From Sulfurimonas sp. (GTDB lineage: Bacteria; Campylobacterota; Campylobacteria; Campylobacterales; Sulfurimonadaceae), in contig NZ_JAQTLH010000007.1 in assembly GCF_028714975.1 (NCBI RefSeq), positions 60,009 through 124,008 on the forward strand: a DNA stretch of 64,000 nt. Direction: 5' to 3'. The notes beneath the pieces were generated by a model. The model saw only the letters and a program-made list of their open reading frames with translations, was not told the DNA's origin and ran no database searches. Position 1 is the stretch's first letter; each line of letters opens with the position of its first letter. The position numbers and the translations under genes were made by a program. Below, in pieces: positions 39,850 through 49,883 of this stretch.

Positions 39850-41216
39850 TACTCTGCCTTTGAGCGTTTTATACTGTAAAACGCGTAAATTAACATTCCA
39901 ATCACCGACCATCCGATAAATCGTAGCCATGTCTCAAACGGCAATCCTGCCATCATAAAAATAATCAAGATGAAATTAAGCGGCATAAGGATTTTAAACG
40001 CAGGAACTTTAAATACAGGCTGAATTATATTTTGGCGACGCAATACGATAATTGCTACCGCTACCATCAAATAGGCAAATAGTGTCCCGATGTTTACAAG
40101 CTCCGCAAGCGTTTTGAGAGGAACAAGCCCTGCCATAATACTTAAGAGTACACCGCCTATAATAGTTGCTTTGTAAGGAGTGTTAAATTTCGGATGAACT
40201 TCACTTATGCTTTTTGGTAAAAGCCCATCACGCGCAAGGGCAAAGAGAATTCTAGTAAATCCAAGTCCCATAACCAACATTACGGTTGTGATTGTTATAA
40301 CCGCTCCCAAGGCAATGATATTAGCAGCAAACGGTTCGTTTACTTTATAAAGCGCAAATGCCAGCGCATCTGGAACATTGAGTTCTTGGTAGGGAACAAT
40401 CGCTGTAAGAGTAAAGCTCACAAGGATAAAAAAGACGACACTTAGTGCTAATGAAAGGATTAGCCCTAGCGGAATATTACGAGTAGGATTTTTTGTCTCT
40501 TCTGCTACCGTGCTAATTGCATCAAAGCCCAGATAAGCAAAAATAATCAGTGCGGCACCGTGCCAAACCCCTTCCCAACCAAAAGGGAAGAAGTTCGATA
40601 AGTTGTTAAAATCAACATGCGGCAAACCGACAACGACAAAGGTAATCAAAACAGCAAGCTTGATTAACACAATAGCCGTATTGACTCGGGCACTCTCTTT
40701 AATCCCAATCGCAAGGAGAGCAAAAATCGCTAGAATAATTCCAAAAGCGCTGATATCGATATATGTTCCTGCGCTAGGATTATACGCACCGCTAAGAGCC
40801 AATGGAATCTCAACTCCCATACTGTTTTCTAAAAAACGGCGTAAATATCCCGACCATCCCGTGGCTACCGCGGCAGTAGCTACACCATACTCTAGTAACA
40901 GATTCCACCCGACAAACCATGCAAACACTTCTCCCAAAGAGGCAAATGTAAAACTATATGCACTTCCGGCTACAGGATAAGCAGAACTCAGCTCTGCATA
41001 AATCAGGGCAGTAATGCCGATCATAACGGCACCGAGTAAAAATGATAAAACGATAGCAGGTCCTGCCATAGTTGCCGCTGCTTGACCGGTGATGACAAAT
41101 ATTCCTGCGCCTATAACCGCACCGACACCGATAAATGTCACATCCATTAACCCTAAGCTACGTTGAAACTCTCCATTAACGCCGGTCATATCTTTTTTTT
41201 GAAAAATATCTCTCAT
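39849..41216 (-). CDS. APC-family amino acid permease
   Basis: 455 residues with about 12 transmembrane helices. TFIGVGAVIGAGIFVITGQAA is the classic TM1 consensus of APC permeases (cationic amino acid type), and FAYLGFDAISTVAEETKNPTRNIP is the TM6 signature. It imports or exchanges amino acids. A strong AAAGGAGAGG precedes the ATG. It is followed immediately by the MFS gene. Confidence 0.92.
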   Translation of the reverse strand: MRDIFQKKDMTGVNGEFQRSLGLMDVTFIGVGAVIGAGIFVITGQAAATMAGPAIVLSFLLGAVMIGITALIYAELSSAYPVAGSAYSFTFASLGEVFAWFVGWNLLLEYGVATAAVATGWSGYLRRFLENSMGVEIPLALSGAYNPSAGTYIDISAFGIILAIFALLAIGIKESARVNTAIVLIKLAVLITFVVVGLPHVDFNNLSNFFPFGWEGVWHGAALIIFAYLGFDAISTVAEETKNPTRNIPLGLILSLALSVVFFILVSFTLTAIVPYQELNVPDALAFALYKVNEPFAANIIALGAVITITTVMLVMGLGFTRILFALARDGLLPKSISEVHPKFNTPYKATIIGGVLLSIMAGLVPLKTLAELVNIGTLFAYLMVAVAIIVLRRQNIIQPVFKVPAFKILMPLNFILIIFMMAGLPFETWLRFIGWSVIGMLIYAFYSIKRSKAE

Positions 41217-41255
41217 TGCCTCTCCTTTACTATCTGTTAAATTTCCGAAAAAAGA

Positions 41256-42656
41256 TTATATCTTCTCCCAGAGCGTGCCTTGTGCGGTATCCATTATGTT
41301 TATGCCGTAAGTTAAAATCTCATCGCGGATTGCATCGGAAGTTGCGAAATCTTTTGCCTTTTTCGCCTCGCTTCTTTGAAGTATGAGCGAGTTGATTTTT
41401 GCTTTTGTCTCTTCATCTACGCCTTGCTGAAAATATTCATAAGGATTTTTAACGCCAAATCCCAATACTTTTTCTATATAAGCCAGATTTGAGAGAGTCT
41501 CTTTTTTAAACTCTTTGGCTTTTGCGTCACTATCAAGTTTTTCGTTTGCAACTGAAATCATCTCATCTATGAGCGCTAAAGAAGCCGAAATATTTAAGTC
41601 ATCGCTTAGAGTTTTTAAAAGTTCGTCTCCAAAAGCCGTTTTTTGATTTTCATGCGTTAAACCAAAGAGTCGTTTTTTTAGTCTGTAGATTTTATCCAGT
41701 CTCTTTTTGGAGTTCAGTAAATCCTCTTCATTGAAGTTGAAGTTGGCTCGATAGTGAGTGCCAAGAAGATAAAATCTTAAAACTTCTCCGTCGTAAACCT
41801 TAAGAGCATCGCGCAGAAAAAAGCTGTTTCCCAAGCTCTTGCTCATCTTCTCGCCATCAATATTTACAAAACCGTTGTGTATCCAGTAGTTAGCCAAAGT
41901 ATGGTTTGTAGCACATCTTGTTTGTGCTGCTTCGTTTTCATGGTGCGGAAAGAGCAAATCAGCTCCGCCGCCGTGAATATCTACTGCAAATCTCGCCTCT
42001 TTTTTTGCCAAGTGTTTCTCTATCATTGCAGAACACTCTATATGCCATCCTGGGCGACCTTTGCCAAATGGCGAATCAAACGAGACGCTCTCGTCGTGAA
42101 CGCTTTTCCAAAGTGCAAAATCGGCACTGTTTTTTTTCTCTGACGAACTCTCGACTCTTTGAAGTTTTTCGTTTTCGTCTTGAACTCTATGTGATAGTTT
42201 CAGATAGTCGCTATCGCTTGAAGTATCGAAGTAAATATCTCCGCTATCTGTTTTGTAAGCGTGGCTGCTATCAAGAAGCTTTTGTATAAGTTCAAACATA
42301 GCTTCAAGTGATTCTGTCGCTTTTGGCTCAATGTTTGGACGAGCAACCCCGAGTTTAGCCATCTCAAAGTGGTAAGCATCAGTATAAAAATCCGTTATCT
42401 CTTTTATGCTTTTGTTTGCTTCTGCGGCTTTTTTGATGATTTTATCGTCTATGTCCGTGATGTTTCGTGCATAAGTTACTTCGTATCCGTTAGCACTCAA
42501 AACTCTTGCGAGCAGGTCAAAAACCAAAGCGCTTTTTGCGTGACCCAAATGCGCATCGTCGTAAACCGTAGGACCGCAGACATAGAGGCTAACTTTTCCC
42601 TCTTCTTGCGAGACAAACTCTCTTTTTGCTTTTTGTACCGAATCATAAATATGCAC
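41256..42656 (-). CDS. cysS: Cysteinyl-tRNA synthetase
   Basis: 466 residues. The HIGH-type motif is HLGHAKSAL near residue 35, KMSKS is in GEKMSKSLGN, and zinc ligands are in YVCGPTVYDD, WHIECSAMI and FPHHENE. It charges tRNA-Cys. It overlaps the end of murJ by 14 bases, so both are read from one mRNA. Confidence 0.98.
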   Translation of the reverse strand: MHIYDSVQKAKREFVSQEEGKVSLYVCGPTVYDDAHLGHAKSALVFDLLARVLSANGYEVTYARNITDIDDKIIKKAAEANKSIKEITDFYTDAYHFEMAKLGVARPNIEPKATESLEAMFELIQKLLDSSHAYKTDSGDIYFDTSSDSDYLKLSHRVQDENEKLQRVESSSEKKNSADFALWKSVHDESVSFDSPFGKGRPGWHIECSAMIEKHLAKKEARFAVDIHGGGADLLFPHHENEAAQTRCATNHTLANYWIHNGFVNIDGEKMSKSLGNSFFLRDALKVYDGEVLRFYLLGTHYRANFNFNEEDLLNSKKRLDKIYRLKKRLFGLTHENQKTAFGDELLKTLSDDLNISASLALIDEMISVANEKLDSDAKAKEFKKETLSNLAYIEKVLGFGVKNPYEYFQQGVDEETKAKINSLILQRSEAKKAKDFATSDAIRDEILTYGINIMDTAQGTLWEKI

Positions 42657-44049
42657 TGATAAAATCCTTAAAAATTAGTAATAAAATTGTAAATAAAATA
42701 GAGCCGACAACAAGATAGATACTTTTTTTAGAGCGAAGTATATCAAAAAAGTTTTTTACGCCAAATGCTCTTATAGTTAGAAAAAATCCGACAAATCCGC
42801 CTAGCGTTCCGGCAAGAGCGAGTCCCGTTGCACCCATAGGTATAATTAAAATTAGTGAGAAGATTATGTTTGAACCAAGAGATGCGGTGGCTATTTTTGC
42901 GGCTCTTAGCTGTTGCTCTTTTGCGTAGAGCCAAAGCAGAAAAAGTTTTTGCAGACCAAACGGCAGAAGTCCTATCATATACATCTGTAAAACTACCGTT
43001 GTTTTTTGGGTATCTGACTCGGTAAACGCGCCTCTTTCAAAAAGCCCCCAAACTATCTCATGCGCTAAAACATATCCGCCGATTGTGCTTATGGTGAGTA
43101 AAAATGCCAAAAACCAAAAAGCTTTTTTAAGATAAGCCATAGCTTTTTCTTCATCTTGGTTTTTAATATATCTTGCGATACTAGGAAAAAGAGCAATTGA
43201 AGTTGCAATGGCAAAGATTGCCAGAGGGAGTTGAAATATACGGTTTGAGTAGTAAAGATAACTAATGGAGCCTGCGCTCAAAAATGAGGCAAGCCAAGTA
43301 TCTAAAAATGCACTAACTTGTGAAGTAGAGTTTCCCCACATAGCGGGAAAAAACTGTTTTTTAAATTTATCTGTTTCGTTTGCTATCTTTTTTGATTTTA
43401 TTTTTAAGTATCTAAAACCGCCGTAAACAAGCTTTAAAAGCCCTAATTTTTGTATTGCGATGATGTGGACGCCAAGCTGCATAGCTCCGCCTGCTACAAC
43501 GCCAAAACTAAGGTAGTAGACTATTTCACATTGAGTTTTATCTTGTGAGAGATATAGTGCCAGTATAAGTGAAACATTTAGCAAGGCAGTGGAAAATGCC
43601 GTTGTTGCAAAGTGTCGTTTGTATTGCAAAATTGAGCCGAGAAATGTTACTGCAAATATAAACGGCAGATACCAAAAGTTTATGGCAACAAAGGGAGAAG
43701 CTAGTTCGACGATTTCATCACTAAAACCAAATGCCATAACCTGTGTGGCAATGTCCGGTAAAATAGTCACAAGCAGGGACAAAATGACAATTATTGATAT
43801 AAAAATTATAAAAATATGGGCTAAAAAAACGGCTCTATGTTTTGATTTTGCGTAAGCGGGAATGAAAACTTGAGTAAAAGCACCCTCGGCAAAGATACGG
43901 CGAAAGAGATTCGGAAGTTTAAATGCTATAAAAAAAATGTCGCTATAAATGTTCGCACCGAGTGCGGAAGCAGTCATTAAATCTCTTAAAAAACCTAAAA
44001 CTCTTGAGAATAAAATTCCAAAACTGTTGGTGAATATTGCTTTAAACAT
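42643..44049 (-). CDS. murJ: Lipid II flippase
   Basis: 468 residues, 12-14 transmembrane helices. The N-terminus NSFGILFSRVLGFLRDLMTASALGAN and KLPNLFRRIFAEGAFTQVFIPAY are diagnostic of MurJ/MviN. It moves lipid-linked peptidoglycan precursor across the membrane, working with ddl and murF just across the divergent promoter. Confidence 0.96.
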   Translation of the reverse strand: MFKAIFTNSFGILFSRVLGFLRDLMTASALGANIYSDIFFIAFKLPNLFRRIFAEGAFTQVFIPAYAKSKHRAVFLAHIFIIFISIIVILSLLVTILPDIATQVMAFGFSDEIVELASPFVAINFWYLPFIFAVTFLGSILQYKRHFATTAFSTALLNVSLILALYLSQDKTQCEIVYYLSFGVVAGGAMQLGVHIIAIQKLGLLKLVYGGFRYLKIKSKKIANETDKFKKQFFPAMWGNSTSQVSAFLDTWLASFLSAGSISYLYYSNRIFQLPLAIFAIATSIALFPSIARYIKNQDEEKAMAYLKKAFWFLAFLLTISTIGGYVLAHEIVWGLFERGAFTESDTQKTTVVLQMYMIGLLPFGLQKLFLLWLYAKEQQLRAAKIATASLGSNIIFSLILIIPMGATGLALAGTLGGFVGFFLTIRAFGVKNFFDILRSKKSIYLVVGSILFTILLLIFKDFISAYL

Positions 44050-44152
44050 AGGCTTCTTTTTGCGGATATGTATTGTCTTTACGAAATTTTAACAAATATT
44101 TGATTAAAATGTAGGGCTGAATTTTTTAAAATTTAATACAGGATGCAAAACA

Positions 44153-46060
44153 ATGGGGTTATTTGATTCAAATAGCAAAAAAGAACAAGTACCGAAAAAA
44201 ATTCGTCCTACAGTCGTCAAGACACAAAATGTTGCTAAAGAGATAGCCGATATAGCAAGAAAAAATAATGTAAACCCAAATACCTTAGATTTTGATATAT
44301 TAGAAATTTTGACATACACAAGAATAAACAGAGATAAAAGTGAAACTGATTGGGAAGAGGTAAGTGCAGCTGAAGTACATCAACTAGATGACGCGTCGGC
44401 AATACTGAATCAAAATTTTCAAATAAAACAGGTATATGAAGTTGAAATATATACGAAAGAAAATAAAGATGTATTTAAAAATTTTCATGCAGCCATCGGA
44501 GCAAATGCTACAAAATGTAAAGTATATTTGAGTATAAAAGCAGGTTCGGAGGCTGTCGGAAACCCGAGATTTGAGGAAGATTTTTTAAACTATATAAATA
44601 AAAGCAAGATTAGAGCCGGAATCTTGGTAAATATCTTTGATGAAATGGTTAAAGAAGTTGTTTCAAAGGTTTCTGCACTCGCAAAAGTTGACGGAAATAT
44701 AAAATATGATAACAATCAAACAATACTTATAGCAGACGCATATGAACCGACTCCCACTATAAACGATGAGTTTATAATTCACTACAATAAAAATAGTAGT
44801 TCAACAAGCGGTAGTGATCGTGTCGATTACTCTAAGAGAGGTTTTATAAATAGTGTTTTAGAGGGTGATATCTTAATGGAATATATAAAACCCAAAAAGG
44901 GTAAACCCGGTAGAAATTGTCGCGGCGAATTCTTAGAACCGTTAGAGCCGCAAATAAAAAATATACCGAATTTTAGCGTTGATGATACGATAGAGATTGT
45001 TGATAACAAAGACAATATCGCATATCGTGCAAAAACGAACGGTTATATAAGCTTGGAAGCAAATGTTTATAAAATAAAATCAGAGATGGATGTCGGAGAG
45101 GTAACTTTTAAAAGTACGGGTTCTATCTCAACCGGATTAAATTCGGATGTTTCTTTGAGTGTGAAAGAGAATGATTATCAAAAAGATGCAATCGGAACAG
45201 GCATGGAGGTTGAAGTCAGCGAAATAGAAATAAAAGGAAGTGTTGGACCAAATGCTAAAATAAGCGCCAAAAAAGCCACGGTAGAAGGGCAAACTCATAA
45301 AACTTCTCAAATAAGAGCAAATGATTTGACCATAAATGTACATAAAGGTTTAGCAATTGGGGATAACATCAAGATAACAAGACTTGAGCTTGGAGTTGTT
45401 GAGGGAAAAAAAGTAGAAATTGCTCAAGCGCTAGGCGGAAATATAAGAGCTAAAGATATAGAGATAGGATTATGTGCTTCACATGTAAAAGCTACGGCTT
45501 CAAGATTGATTGAAATTAAAAAGCTTCAAGGAAGTGAAAATATTTTTACGATTGATCCGCTAGTACAAAAAGATAAAAAAGAGGGGCTTAATGAAAATCA
45601 AAATGAGATCAATGAGCTTCGAGTTAGTGTTACAGAGATAAAAAAAGAGATAGATAGATATAAAAAATTAGTTCAAGATAATCAGACTGCTTTTAATGAA
45701 GTAAAACAGAGATTGATACATTATAAAAAAAACGGTATACAGATGCCTTCATCTTTTGTTGCTAAATACAAGCAATTTTACAAAACACAAGAGCATTTAG
45801 AAAACATAACAAATGAGTATAATGTCAAAAATGATAAACTTCTTCTTTTAACAACTAAGACAGCATCTTTTCAAGATAATATCGTGGATGCAAGAATTAT
45901 AAATAGAGATAAATGGATTGGGCATAATGAAATTATTTTTAAGTTAATTAAGCCGCCGATTCAGCTTGTATACAAGCCAAGAGAAGGGTCGCCTGACAAA
46001 ATGTTTGCTGTTGTAGAGGTAGAAGAGGGAGTATTTGAAATTCAGGCGGTGCGTGATTGA
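44153..46060 (+). CDS. FapA/DUF342 polymer-like repeat protein
   Basis: 635 residues. An N-terminal FapA-type domain (about 1-230) is followed by a right-handed beta-helix-like repeat region (about 230-490) with YIKPKKGKPGRNCRGEFL, the family signature, and repeating VEVSEIEIKGSV-like turns. A coiled coil at about 505-590 precedes a short end. DUF342/FapA proteins are cytoplasmic and found near flagellar or cell-envelope genes; the role is unclear. AGGA lies before the ATG. Its stop overlaps the ruvA TTG start. Confidence 0.8.
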   Translation: MGLFDSNSKKEQVPKKIRPTVVKTQNVAKEIADIARKNNVNPNTLDFDILEILTYTRINRDKSETDWEEVSAAEVHQLDDASAILNQNFQIKQVYEVEIYTKENKDVFKNFHAAIGANATKCKVYLSIKAGSEAVGNPRFEEDFLNYINKSKIRAGILVNIFDEMVKEVVSKVSALAKVDGNIKYDNNQTILIADAYEPTPTINDEFIIHYNKNSSSTSGSDRVDYSKRGFINSVLEGDILMEYIKPKKGKPGRNCRGEFLEPLEPQIKNIPNFSVDDTIEIVDNKDNIAYRAKTNGYISLEANVYKIKSEMDVGEVTFKSTGSISTGLNSDVSLSVKENDYQKDAIGTGMEVEVSEIEIKGSVGPNAKISAKKATVEGQTHKTSQIRANDLTINVHKGLAIGDNIKITRLELGVVEGKKVEIAQALGGNIRAKDIEIGLCASHVKATASRLIEIKKLQGSENIFTIDPLVQKDKKEGLNENQNEINELRVSVTEIKKEIDRYKKLVQDNQTAFNEVKQRLIHYKKNGIQMPSSFVAKYKQFYKTQEHLENITNEYNVKNDKLLLLTTKTASFQDNIVDARIINRDKWIGHNEIIFKLIKPPIQLVYKPREGSPDKMFAVVEVEEGVFEIQAVRD

Positions 46061-46623
46061 TAGTAGGTTTAAGAGGAATGATTTTATACAAAGAGCCGTC
46101 TTTTGTGCATGTGGATGTAAGCGGCGTAGTTTACGAAGTTTTTATATCTCTTCAGAGTTTTTCTGCTCTAGGAAGCGATGAGGTTAAACTTTTTACATCC
46201 CATGTAATAAGAGAAGATGCTCAGCTGCTTTACGGTTTTTTACAGATGAGCGAAAAAAAACTCTTTGAGAGGCTTATAAAGATAAACGGCGTAGGTCCAA
46301 AAGTAGCAATGGCAATATGCTCGACATATACGCCTGCTCAATTTGGAGTCGTAATAAATAACAAAGATATAAACGGCGTAAAAAAAGTTCCGGGAATCGG
46401 TCCTAAAAATGCAGGAAGAATTTTAGTTGAGTTAAGCGGTTTTGACGTCGAGCTTGTTTCATCGCAAAATGAACCGTTAAATCAAGCTTTTAACCAAGCT
46501 AGCGAAGCGTTAGAATCATTAGGATTTAAAAAAGAGAAGATATTAAAAGTATTAAGCGAATGTAACTCTAACGACACCTCTTCGCTCGTAAAAGAAGCTC
46601 TTAGGCTTTTAAAAACAATTTAA
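46057..46623 (+). CDS. ruvA: Holliday junction DNA helicase subunit RuvA
   Basis: 188 residues from a TTG start overlapping the preceding stop. The N-terminal OB fold (IVGLRGMILYKEPSFVHVDVSGVVYEV) and tandem helix-hairpin-helix motifs (LIKINGVGPKVAMAI, VKKVPGIGPKNAGRILVEL) are clear, with a C-terminal RuvB-binding helical domain (ALESLGFKKEKI). RuvA tetramers bind Holliday junctions; ruvB is not in this window. Confidence 0.96.
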   Translation: MIVGLRGMILYKEPSFVHVDVSGVVYEVFISLQSFSALGSDEVKLFTSHVIREDAQLLYGFLQMSEKKLFERLIKINGVGPKVAMAICSTYTPAQFGVVINNKDINGVKKVPGIGPKNAGRILVELSGFDVELVSSQNEPLNQAFNQASEALESLGFKKEKILKVLSECNSNDTSSLVKEALRLLKTI

Positions 46624-46637
46624 GTAAGGAAATTATA

Positions 46638-47675
46638 TTGAAATTAACTATTTTATTCGGCGGAGCTAGTTTTGAACACGAAATTAGCATAGTGAGTGCT
46701 ATTACTCTTAAACAGAAGTTATCCGGTTTTGAGCCTAGTTTTATTTTTTGTGATCAAGATCATACATTTTATCTAATAGAGCCTTCAAAAATGAAAGCAG
46801 TAACCTTTTCAAAAGGCGAGCATAAAAAAATGCCTAAGCTCTCTCTCACACATGGAGCTTTCGTGCAAAAAGGGCTGTTTAGTTCCGTAGAACACGGCGG
46901 AGTATTTTTAAATCTTATCCACGGAGCAGACGGAGAAGACGGTACTATTGCCGCGCTTTTGGATTTTTTCTCTATCAAATATATAGGTCCTAGAATCGAC
47001 GCCAGCGTGTTTTCATATGACAAAAGATACACAAAATGGCTTTGTGATGCAAGAGGCATAAAAAGTCTAAAATATGAAGAGTTAAGCTTAAAAGAGCATA
47101 ACAATATAAAAACTCCATATCCTGTTATCGTAAAACCTTCAAGACTCGGAAGTTCTATCGGAGTCAGCATTGTAAAAGAAGAGGGCGAACTTGATTATGC
47201 ACTCGATAGTGCGTTTGAATTTGACAGCAGCGTTATAGTAGAACCGTTTATTCAAGGTGTCAAAGAGTATAATTTGGCAGGTTTTAGCGCAGATGGAAAA
47301 TTCTACTTCTCTATCGTAGAAGAGCCTCACAAAGAGGAGTTTTTAGATTTTGAAAAAAAATATATGGACTTTTCAAGAAGCGAGCAGGTTTTAAAAGCAG
47401 AAGTGAGTAAAGAGCTAGAAACTAAACTAAGAGCAAATTTTGAAAAAGTTTATAAAGATTTATTTGAAGGCGCACTTATAAGATGTGATTTCTTTGTAAT
47501 TGATGGCGAAGTTTATCTTAATGAGATAAATCCTATTCCGGGATCTATGGCTAACTACCTTTTTGAAGATTTCAAAGGCTCCATAGAGTTACTCTCAAAT
47601 TCACTTCCCCATGCAAAAAGAGCAAGAGTAAATTATGACTATATCCATTCAATATCTAAAGCAAAAGGTAAATAA
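46638..47675 (+). CDS. ddl: D-alanine--D-alanine ligase
   Basis: 345 residues from a TTG start. ATP-grasp features are LFGGASFEHEISIVSA, LIHGADGEDGTIAALLD, VKPSRLGSSIGVSIV and the metal site YLNEINPIPGSM. It makes the D-Ala-D-Ala dipeptide that MurF then adds to the peptidoglycan precursor; murF is two genes downstream. The end overlaps the hydrolase ATG by one base. Confidence 0.97.
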   Translation: MKLTILFGGASFEHEISIVSAITLKQKLSGFEPSFIFCDQDHTFYLIEPSKMKAVTFSKGEHKKMPKLSLTHGAFVQKGLFSSVEHGGVFLNLIHGADGEDGTIAALLDFFSIKYIGPRIDASVFSYDKRYTKWLCDARGIKSLKYEELSLKEHNNIKTPYPVIVKPSRLGSSIGVSIVKEEGELDYALDSAFEFDSSVIVEPFIQGVKEYNLAGFSADGKFYFSIVEEPHKEEFLDFEKKYMDFSRSEQVLKAEVSKELETKLRANFEKVYKDLFEGALIRCDFFVIDGEVYLNEINPIPGSMANYLFEDFKGSIELLSNSLPHAKRARVNYDYIHSISKAKGK

Positions 47676-48412
47676 TGGCTATAAAGTCGATCCAATACAA
47701 TCAACATACTTTAGATATAAGCTACGAGATTTTAAATCCGCAAGCTAAAGTTGATTTGATAATTTTGCATGGATGGGGTAGCAATAAAAATTTGATGAAA
47801 CAATTTTTTTCGCCTTATATGGATAGTTTTCGTCATATTTACATAGATTTACCGGGGTTTGGAAGCTCAACTTGCAATCTGGCACTTACCACGAAAGACT
47901 ACGCAAGAGTAGTAGAACTTCTTATGATTCATCTCAATGCCTCTAAAGATATAATACTAGGGCACTCCTTTGGCGGAAAGATTGCACTTCTGCTTGAGCC
48001 TGAGGTGCTTGTTTTGGTTGCAAGTGCAGGGATTTATGTTCCTAAGCCCTTTAAAGTAAGAGCTAAAATAGCACTTTTTAAATTTTTAAAAATATTTGGG
48101 TTGGCTAAATTTAGAGAGTTTTTTGTAGCAAATGATGCAAAAAAATTGAGCGAACCGATGTATCAAACTTTTAAAAATGTCGTAGATGAGGATTTTTCTA
48201 AAGAATTTTCTCATTACAAAGGAAAAGCTCTTTTATGTTGGGGAAAAGAGGATACGGCAACGCCTCTAAGCAGTGCGCAAAAGATAAATAAGCTTATCAA
48301 AGATTCTAAACTTATAGTCTATGAGGGCGACCACTACTTTTTTATGAAAAATGCCGAAGATATATCGGATAATATAGAAAAAACATTTTTAAAAACATTG
48401 GAGCATAAGTAA
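47675..48412 (+). CDS. Alpha/beta-hydrolase
   Basis: 245 residues. The oxyanion loop is LIILHGWGSNKN, nucleophile Ser is in ILGHSFGGKIAL, acid Asp in LLCWGKEDTATPL and His in YEGDHYFFMKNAED, a full triad. Substrate is unknown. It lies between ddl and murF with one-base overlaps on both sides, a position I recall as conserved in Campylobacter, which hints at a cell-wall-related role. Confidence 0.88.
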   Translation: MAIKSIQYNQHTLDISYEILNPQAKVDLIILHGWGSNKNLMKQFFSPYMDSFRHIYIDLPGFGSSTCNLALTTKDYARVVELLMIHLNASKDIILGHSFGGKIALLLEPEVLVLVASAGIYVPKPFKVRAKIALFKFLKIFGLAKFREFFVANDAKKLSEPMYQTFKNVVDEDFSKEFSHYKGKALLCWGKEDTATPLSSAQKINKLIKDSKLIVYEGDHYFFMKNAEDISDNIEKTFLKTLEHK

Positions 48413-49857
48413 TGCCAAATTATGAAATAGTTATAGCATTTATCACGAATCTACTTTTTGTGGCTGTTTTGGGTTGGTATCTTATCACAAATCTTCAATG
48501 GTATGATTATAAAATCTCTCGTGTGATTCTTAAACATCATAAACCGCACTGGCATCTTGTCTACTTTTTGATTCCGTTTGTTGCCTACTACACGACAGGT
48601 AAATTTTTTAGCATATTTTTCTTTTTTGCGGTTTTGCCTGCGATGTTTTTTTGGTATAAAAATCTCGATAAGAAGCTGGTTTTGACATGGAGAGTAAAGA
48701 GATTTTTGATTCTTCTAATTTCTTTGGTATTTTTTCAAGATGTTCTTTGCACCCTAAAGTCGGCGTGTGAAACATACGGCGTTTTTATGCCTTTGGCACT
48801 TGCTTATGCAGGAAGTTTGGCAATTGAGAAGTTTTTGTTTCTTTCGTTTAAAAAAGAGGCGAAAAATAAGCTTAGAAGTATGGACAAACTGCAAATTATA
48901 GCAATTACGGGGAGTTACGGTAAAACAAGCATTAAAAACTTTGTTGCAGAGATATTAAGTAAAAAGTATAGAGTCTATGCGACTCCCAGAAGCGTAAATA
49001 CCATCGGCGGAATTATTAGAGATGTAAACGAATCTTTGCCGAGCGATACCCAGATTTATGTTTGTGAAGCGGGAGCTAGAGAGAGCGGAGATATTTATGA
49101 GATAACAACATTCTTGGAACCTCAAACGGTTGTAGTGGGAAAAGTAGGACTTGCACATATTGAGTACTTTAAGAGTCTGCAAAATATTATCGCAACAAAA
49201 CTAGAAATTATGCAATCCCCTAGACTGGAGCGCGCTTTTATCCATACATCCGTTACAAATGAGCCGCATCCAAAAGTCACATTTTTCGGCGATGAGATAG
49301 AAAATGTCGATGCACGGTTAGACGGAACCGATTTTGAGTTAAACATAGAGGGAAATACTCTCTCACTGCGTACGAATGTTTTAGGCTCTTTTCAAACTAT
49401 GAATATCTCCGTTGCCGCTCAAATAGCAAAAAAATTTGGCCTAAGCGATGAAGAGATACAAAGTGCGGTGAGCAAACTAACTCCAGTTGAGCATAGACTT
49501 CAAATGATAAAAGCCGGCGGAAAACTCATCCTTGATGACGGTTATAACGGAAATATAGACGGTATGCTTGAAGCCGTACGACTCTGTTCTTTGCATAACG
49601 GCAGAAAAGTTATAGTAACGCCGGGGTTGGTTGAGAGCAGTTATGAGCTGAATTTAAAACTAATTGATGCGATAAATAGCGTTTTTGATACTGTTATCGT
49701 TACCGGTGCGCTAAATGCAGAGCTGTTTGATAAAAATCTAAAAGTGAAAAATAAAATTATGTTAGGCGATAAATCAAAAATGCAAGAGGCACTTGTAGAG
49801 CATACAAGAGCAGGAGATATCATACTATTTGCAAACGACGCTCCGAATTTTATATAA
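48412..49857 (+). CDS. murF: MurF ligase with an N-terminal membrane domain
   Basis: 481 residues. The first 150 carry about four hydrophobic segments (for example IVIAFITNLLFVAVLGWYLI and IPFVAYYTTGKFFSIFFFF), then the ATP site ITGSYGKTSIKNFVAEIL near residue 165, EAGARESGDIYEI, TPVEHRLQMI and ILDDGYNGNIDGM. It adds D-Ala-D-Ala to UDP-MurNAc-tripeptide. E. coli MurF is soluble; the membrane region would place this one at the membrane. It completes the ddl-hydrolase-murF run. Confidence 0.92.
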   Translation: MPNYEIVIAFITNLLFVAVLGWYLITNLQWYDYKISRVILKHHKPHWHLVYFLIPFVAYYTTGKFFSIFFFFAVLPAMFFWYKNLDKKLVLTWRVKRFLILLISLVFFQDVLCTLKSACETYGVFMPLALAYAGSLAIEKFLFLSFKKEAKNKLRSMDKLQIIAITGSYGKTSIKNFVAEILSKKYRVYATPRSVNTIGGIIRDVNESLPSDTQIYVCEAGARESGDIYEITTFLEPQTVVVGKVGLAHIEYFKSLQNIIATKLEIMQSPRLERAFIHTSVTNEPHPKVTFFGDEIENVDARLDGTDFELNIEGNTLSLRTNVLGSFQTMNISVAAQIAKKFGLSDEEIQSAVSKLTPVEHRLQMIKAGGKLILDDGYNGNIDGMLEAVRLCSLHNGRKVIVTPGLVESSYELNLKLIDAINSVFDTVIVTGALNAELFDKNLKVKNKIMLGDKSKMQEALVEHTRAGDIILFANDAPNFI

Positions 49858-49883
49858 AAGGCGCATAAAGAGAGGAAAAGTCG

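Noticed and set aside
46769..47170. 133-codon open frame antisense to ddl
   Set aside because: Shadow of a well-conserved gene with no start signal of its own.
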